From Trichobilharzia regenti (Eukaryota > Platyhelminthes > Trematoda > Strigeidida > Schistosomatidae): a stretch of 64,000 bases of DNA. The DNA is taken from positions 5,648,589-5,712,588 of the forward strand of contig OX235268.1 in NCBI GenBank assembly GCA_944472135.2, in the 5' to 3' direction. The translations under genes and the position numbers were made by a program. Positions 63,317-64,000 of this stretch are shown here, in pieces. How positions within the stretch are numbered: the first letter of the stretch is position 1; every line of letters starts with the position of its first letter. The notes under the pieces were generated by a model. It was not told the DNA's origin. It ran no database searches and worked only from the letters and a program-made list of their open reading frames with translations.

Positions 63317-64000
63317 CAGCTCAAGGTCCCGACCGAAAGCTGCTACCTTGACGTGGTGGTCGGGCTTGAACACCGCAATGATCTATTCAAGCTATACTGG
63401 CTGAGACTTATGTCTCTTGAGGTCTACCATGCCAGGCAGGTTGTTTGGATAGCGGTTAAACAAAAAGCAGCTACCCAATCCAACATCATGTCCAATACAA
63501 ATTCACAAAATTTCATGCCGGATCGGCCGTGGCCCGGATTAACAACGACCGCGCTTCCTGCTGCCGTGTCACAGGGCAGGAGTGATAATATGCTACTGAG
63601 GCACACCAAACAAAAAGAACAAACAAAAACAGGCCGCGTGTGACCGGCCTCAAGCAGTTGTCCCCTGGGCTCTGCGGTCACGCAACCAACTTCCACGGTG
63701 TGGGCAGCCGGGAAGTAACAATCGCCCTCACAATCCGAAATGCACACGAAACCTCTCTATTACTCACTCATCTTTGTCTTCATCTTCATCTCTATCATCT
63801 TGCCTTCCTTCCACTGATGCAACTCCTCGACTTGATAGCTCTCCACTTCCTCTCCACTCTGCGTCCACTAAAAACGATGGAAGCCAAAAAACCACCACCG
63901 ACAGCCTCTTAAAGCCGCGCCACCAATTTCATATAGGAGCTCTTAATGTTAGGACACTTTGCCAAATAGGACAACAAGCATCACTAGCCAAGACCCTGGC
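63317..64000 (+). mobile_element. RTE-like element, 5' region, running off the window
   Basis: A 5' leader of about 330 bp is followed by one frame open from about 63650 to the window end. The frame includes NQLPRCGQPGSNNRPHNPKC, a Ser-rich stretch and QFHIGALNVRTLCQIGQQA (63925-63990), the first motif of the APE endonuclease of RTE-type ORF2. The ORF start was not determined. It is truncated by the window edge. Confidence 0.7.

Noticed and set aside
63950..63980. Hammerhead-like word CCAAATAGGAC near the window end
   Set aside because: It resembles the stem II loop of schistosome hammerheads but lies inside the conserved RTE endonuclease frame and lacks CTGANGA and GAAA partners.
1..64000. 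CRISPR arrays, operons, prophage or bacterial genes
   Set aside because: No spaced direct repeats of CRISPR type, no bacterial gene layout, and eukaryotic introns and retroelements throughout.

Overview
The window is animal nuclear DNA, most likely from a blood fluke (Schistosomatidae). It is AT-rich and intron-bearing. Its repeats match the classes known from schistosomes: BEL/Pao and Gypsy LTR retrotransposons, CR1-like (SR1-type) and RTE-like (SR2-type) non-LTR retrotransposons, Penelope-like elements (PLEs) with GIY-YIG endonuclease domains, and tRNA-like SINEs that end in a hammerhead-ribozyme module (Smα-type). I assigned families by reading protein motifs; no database search was run.

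Only one host gene is recognisable: a two-exon ROMO1/Mgr2 homologue on the + strand (exon 1 at 56517-56650, exon 2 at 61009-61117). It encodes an 80-residue mitochondrial inner-membrane protein. Its 4,358-bp intron is packed with transposable-element (TE) fragments, including two hammerhead-SINE copies in opposite orientation.

Layout. 1-4.2 kb: RTE 3' ends, a split jockey/CR1-like RT tail, and three copies of a PLE end repeat. 4.2-7.9 kb: mostly unassigned, with one unrecognised ORF interrupted by a single stop and one solo BEL LTR. 7.9-22.6 kb: a CR1-like element (+) split by a 13.1-kb BEL/Pao array in the form LTR-internal-LTR-internal-LTR (-), flanked by a 5-bp duplication ATCAT. 22.6-35 kb: a deeply nested locus. 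A CR1-like element (-; ORF1, endonuclease, RT) carries a PLE in its endonuclease and a BEL solo LTR after its RT. That LTR is itself broken by a second PLE and by a Gypsy element, and the Gypsy element contains another CR1 fragment. 35.3-36.2 kb: a palindrome with 392-bp arms made of two PLE 3' ends. 36.2-40.5 kb: fused and deleted CR1-like copies (+). 40.6-44.2 kb: a decayed BEL/Pao copy (-). 44.2-46.1 kb: non-LTR and PLE remnants. 46.8-52.4 kb: a decayed full-length Gypsy element (-) with a BEL solo LTR in gag and a 52-bp retroposon in pol. 52.4-56.3 kb: non-LTR and RTE fragments. 56.5-61.2 kb: ROMO1. 61.2-64 kb: simple-sequence DNA, then an RTE 3' fragment (-) meeting the 5' part of an RTE element (+) head to head.

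The most informative signals are: (i) the three-LTR array, whose middle LTR is a mosaic of the outer two, the expected product of unequal LTR-LTR crossing over; (ii) hammerhead-type SINEs inside the ROMO1 intron; (iii) a hairpin at the 3' ends of several PLE copies that keeps its pairing through compensatory changes; and (iv) a Gypsy element with nearly identical LTRs that has gag but no pol and carries an antisense CR1 fragment.
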